Assembly: GCF_014202765.1 (NCBI RefSeq) | Contig: NZ_JACHHN010000006.1 | Location: 124,001 to 188,000 of the forward strand | Reading direction: 5' to 3' | DNA: 64,000 bases | DNA from: Silvimonas terrae | GTDB taxonomy: Bacteria > Pseudomonadota > Gammaproteobacteria > Burkholderiales > Chitinibacteraceae | Shown here: positions 62,619 to 64,000 of the stretch, one piece after another | How positions within the stretch are numbered: position 1 is the first letter of the stretch | How the letters are laid out: each line of letters starts with the position of its first letter | Program-made: the position numbers and the translations under genes | Notes under the pieces: generated by a model | What the model was told of the DNA's origin: nothing | The model's input: the letters and a program-made list of their open reading frames with translations, nothing else | Database searches by the model: none

Positions 62619-64000
62619 TCAGACGCCCAGGCGTTGACGCCACTTGCCAATCTGCAGACGCACTTGATTGGGCGCAGTGCCGCCAATGTGATCGCGTGCG
62701 GCAATGCTGCCGTCGGCGGTCAGCACTTCGGCAATGTCGGCCTCGATCAAGGACGAGAAGCTTTGCAGCTCGACCAGTTGCAACTCGGACAAGTCCTTGC
62801 GTTTTTCTTCGGCGTAACGCACGGCCAGTGCCACGGCTTCGTGGGCGTCGCGGAAGGGCAGGCCCTTCTTGACGAGGTAATCGGCCAGGTCGGTCGCGGT
62901 GGCGTAGCCTTGCTTGACGGCTGCGGCCATACAGTCCGGGCGCACCGTGATGCCACGCATCATGTCGGCGTAGATGCGCAGGGTGTCAGAGAGCGTGTCG
63001 ACGGTGTCAAACAACGGCTCTTTGTCTTCCTGATTGTCTTTGTTGTAGGCCAGCGGTTGACCCTTCATCAGGGTCAGCAGAGACACCAGGTTGCCGTTAA
63101 CGCGACCGGTCTTGCCGCGGACCAGTTCCGGCACATCCGGGTTTTTCTTCTGCGGCATGATCGACGAGCCGGTACAGAAGCGATCAGCAATATCAATAAA
63201 GCCAAAGCGCGGGCTCATCCACAGGATCAGCTCTTCTGACAGGCGCGACAGATGCGTCATGGTCAGCGAAGCGGCCGCAGAAAACTCGATGGCGAAGTCG
63301 CGATCCGACACGGCGTCGAGCGAGTTCTCACAGACCGCTTCAAAATTGAGCAGTTCAGCGGTGTACTGGCGATCCACCGGGAAGGTGGTGCCCGCCAGCG
63401 CAGCGGCGCCCAGCGGCAAGCGGTTAACGCGGCGGCGGGTGTCGGCAAAGCGTTCGGCGTCGCGGCCCAGCATTTCCACATAGGCCAGCATGTGGTGACC
63501 AAATGTCACCGGCTGGGCCACTTGCAGGTGCGTGAAGCCCGGCATCACTGTTGCGGCGTGCTTCTCGGCCAGATCCAGCAGCGACAATTGCAGGTCGTGG
63601 ACCAGACCAATCAGCATGTCGATGGCGCCACGCAGGTACAGGCGAATGTCGGTAGCCACCTGATCGTTGCGGCTGCGGCCGGTATGCAGGCGCTTGCCGG
63701 CGTCGCCGATTTTCTCGGTCAGGCGACGCTCGATATTCATGTGCACGTCTTCCAGATCCAGCGACCATTCAAACGTGCCGTGGCGGATTTCGTCCAGGAT
63801 ATCCGCCATGCCGGACTGGATGGCGCGCAGATCGTCGGCGGTGAGCACGCCGGCGCGTTGCAGCATGGTGGCATGGGCCAGCGAGCCCTGAATATCCACC
63901 TCGGCCATGCGCTTGTCGAAATCGACCGATGCGGTGTAACGCTTGACCAGATCGGATACCGGTTCGGTAAAGCGGCCGGACCAGCCTTTCTTGGAATCCT
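62619..64000 (-). CDS. argH: Argininosuccinate lyase (5' end beyond the window)
   Basis: At least 460 residues of the fumarase/aspartase-superfamily enzyme that splits argininosuccinate into arginine and fumarate. The reading frame continues to the window edge, reading [20 protein letters not shown] at the N-terminal side, so only the first few codons are missing. Signature [21 protein letters not shown] with the catalytic Ser, [19 protein letters not shown] and [20 protein letters not shown] are complete. An internal Met (MAEVDIQG) is not the start. Confidence 0.97.
   Translation of the reverse strand, partial: DSKKGWSGRFTEPVSDLVKRYTASVDFDKRMAEVDIQGSLAHATMLQRAGVLTADDLRAIQSGMADILDEIRHGTFEWSLDLEDVHMNIERRLTEKIGDAGKRLHTGRSRNDQVATDIRLYLRGAIDMLIGLVHDLQLSLLDLAEKHAATVMPGFTHLQVAQPVTFGHHMLAYVEMLGRDAERFADTRRRVNRLPLGAAALAGTTFPVDRQYTAELLNFEAVCENSLDAVSDRDFAIEFSAAASLTMTHLSRLSEELILWMSPRFGFIDIADRFCTGSSIMPQKKNPDVPELVRGKTGRVNGNLVSLLTLMKGQPLAYNKDNQEDKEPLFDTVDTLSDTLRIYADMMRGITVRPDCMAAAVKQGYATATDLADYLVKKGLPFRDAHEAVALAVRYAEEKRKDLSELQLVELQSFSSLIEADIAEVLTADGSIAARDHIGGTAPNQVRLQIGKWRQRLGV

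Noticed and set aside
63909-64000. Treating argH as starting at the Met at 63908
   Set aside because: The frame continues upstream to the window edge with conserved argininosuccinate lyase N-terminal sequence, so the gene is cut by the window and is not short.

Overview
The window is one dense, GC-rich bacterial chromosome segment with almost only housekeeping and accessory chromosomal genes. There is no phage, plasmid or transposase gene. Gene content (RstA/RstB-type two-component pair, proA-nadD-rsfS, rlmH-maf, hslU, class III ribonucleotide reductase, an RpoN-type pilin promoter, 20-bp ATTCCC-N8-GGGAAT repeats reminiscent of Neisseria dRS3) fits a betaproteobacterium, most likely an environmental Neisseriales. 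The genus is a guess and is not needed for the calls.

Layout. 0.3-9.7 kb: MFS transporter, OsmC-like protein, ArsR/SRPBCC pair, DUF2239 gene behind a promoter bracketed by an inverted repeat, FUSC-like membrane protein, aldo/keto reductase with divergent LysR regulator, and a chemoreceptor. 9.9-12.3 kb: proA-nadD-rsfS operon. 13-18.7 kb: secreted trypsin-like protease, a secreted Lys/Ala protein made of eighteen 16-residue repeats, an RstAB-like two-component system, HugZ-like protein and peptide deformylase. 19-24 kb: an ECF41 sigma factor with its carboxymuconolactone-decarboxylase-like partner, each behind an identical TGTCACA-N16-CGTC promoter, then cold-shock protein, S1/P1 nuclease and NDH-2. 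24-38.9 kb: purE-(small membrane protein)-purK-AlkD-like, a PaiB-FosA fusion, RluA-like synthase, rlmH-maf, hemolysin III, purC, LysE, hslU without hslV, EamA transporter, cysD-(YciI)-cysN.

39-53.4 kb is the most distinctive region: a cell-surface glycosylation locus facing a type IV pilin gene. The rightward arm has a split transketolase, two methyltransferases, an epimerase-glycosyltransferase fusion and a GtrA flippase. The leftward arm, chained by 4-base overlaps, has two large paralogous polytopic proteins, a second GtrA, and a mutase-like flavoprotein, followed by a third polytopic protein. It follows the logic of a polyprenyl-phosphate-sugar pathway (GtrB-like transferase, GtrA flippase, GT-C-like transferase). 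The pilin has a perfect sigma-54 promoter and sits next to tRNA-Thr(CGT).

53.8-58.3 kb: nitronate monooxygenase and the anaerobic ribonucleotide reductase genes, flanked by FNR-type boxes. The reductase is split: the 670-residue catalytic protein lacks the glycyl-radical loop, which is on a separate 62-codon gene after a terminator-like hairpin. 58.3-64 kb: TetR/isochorismatase-family pair, MOSC protein, pdxJ, NUDIX and GNAT proteins, and argH running off the right edge.

Seven intergenic gaps carry copies of a modular non-coding repeat (several hairpin modules, a conserved GC-rich block and a CAACGG-like microsatellite tail). Every copy lies directly after a stop codon, four of them in convergent gaps.
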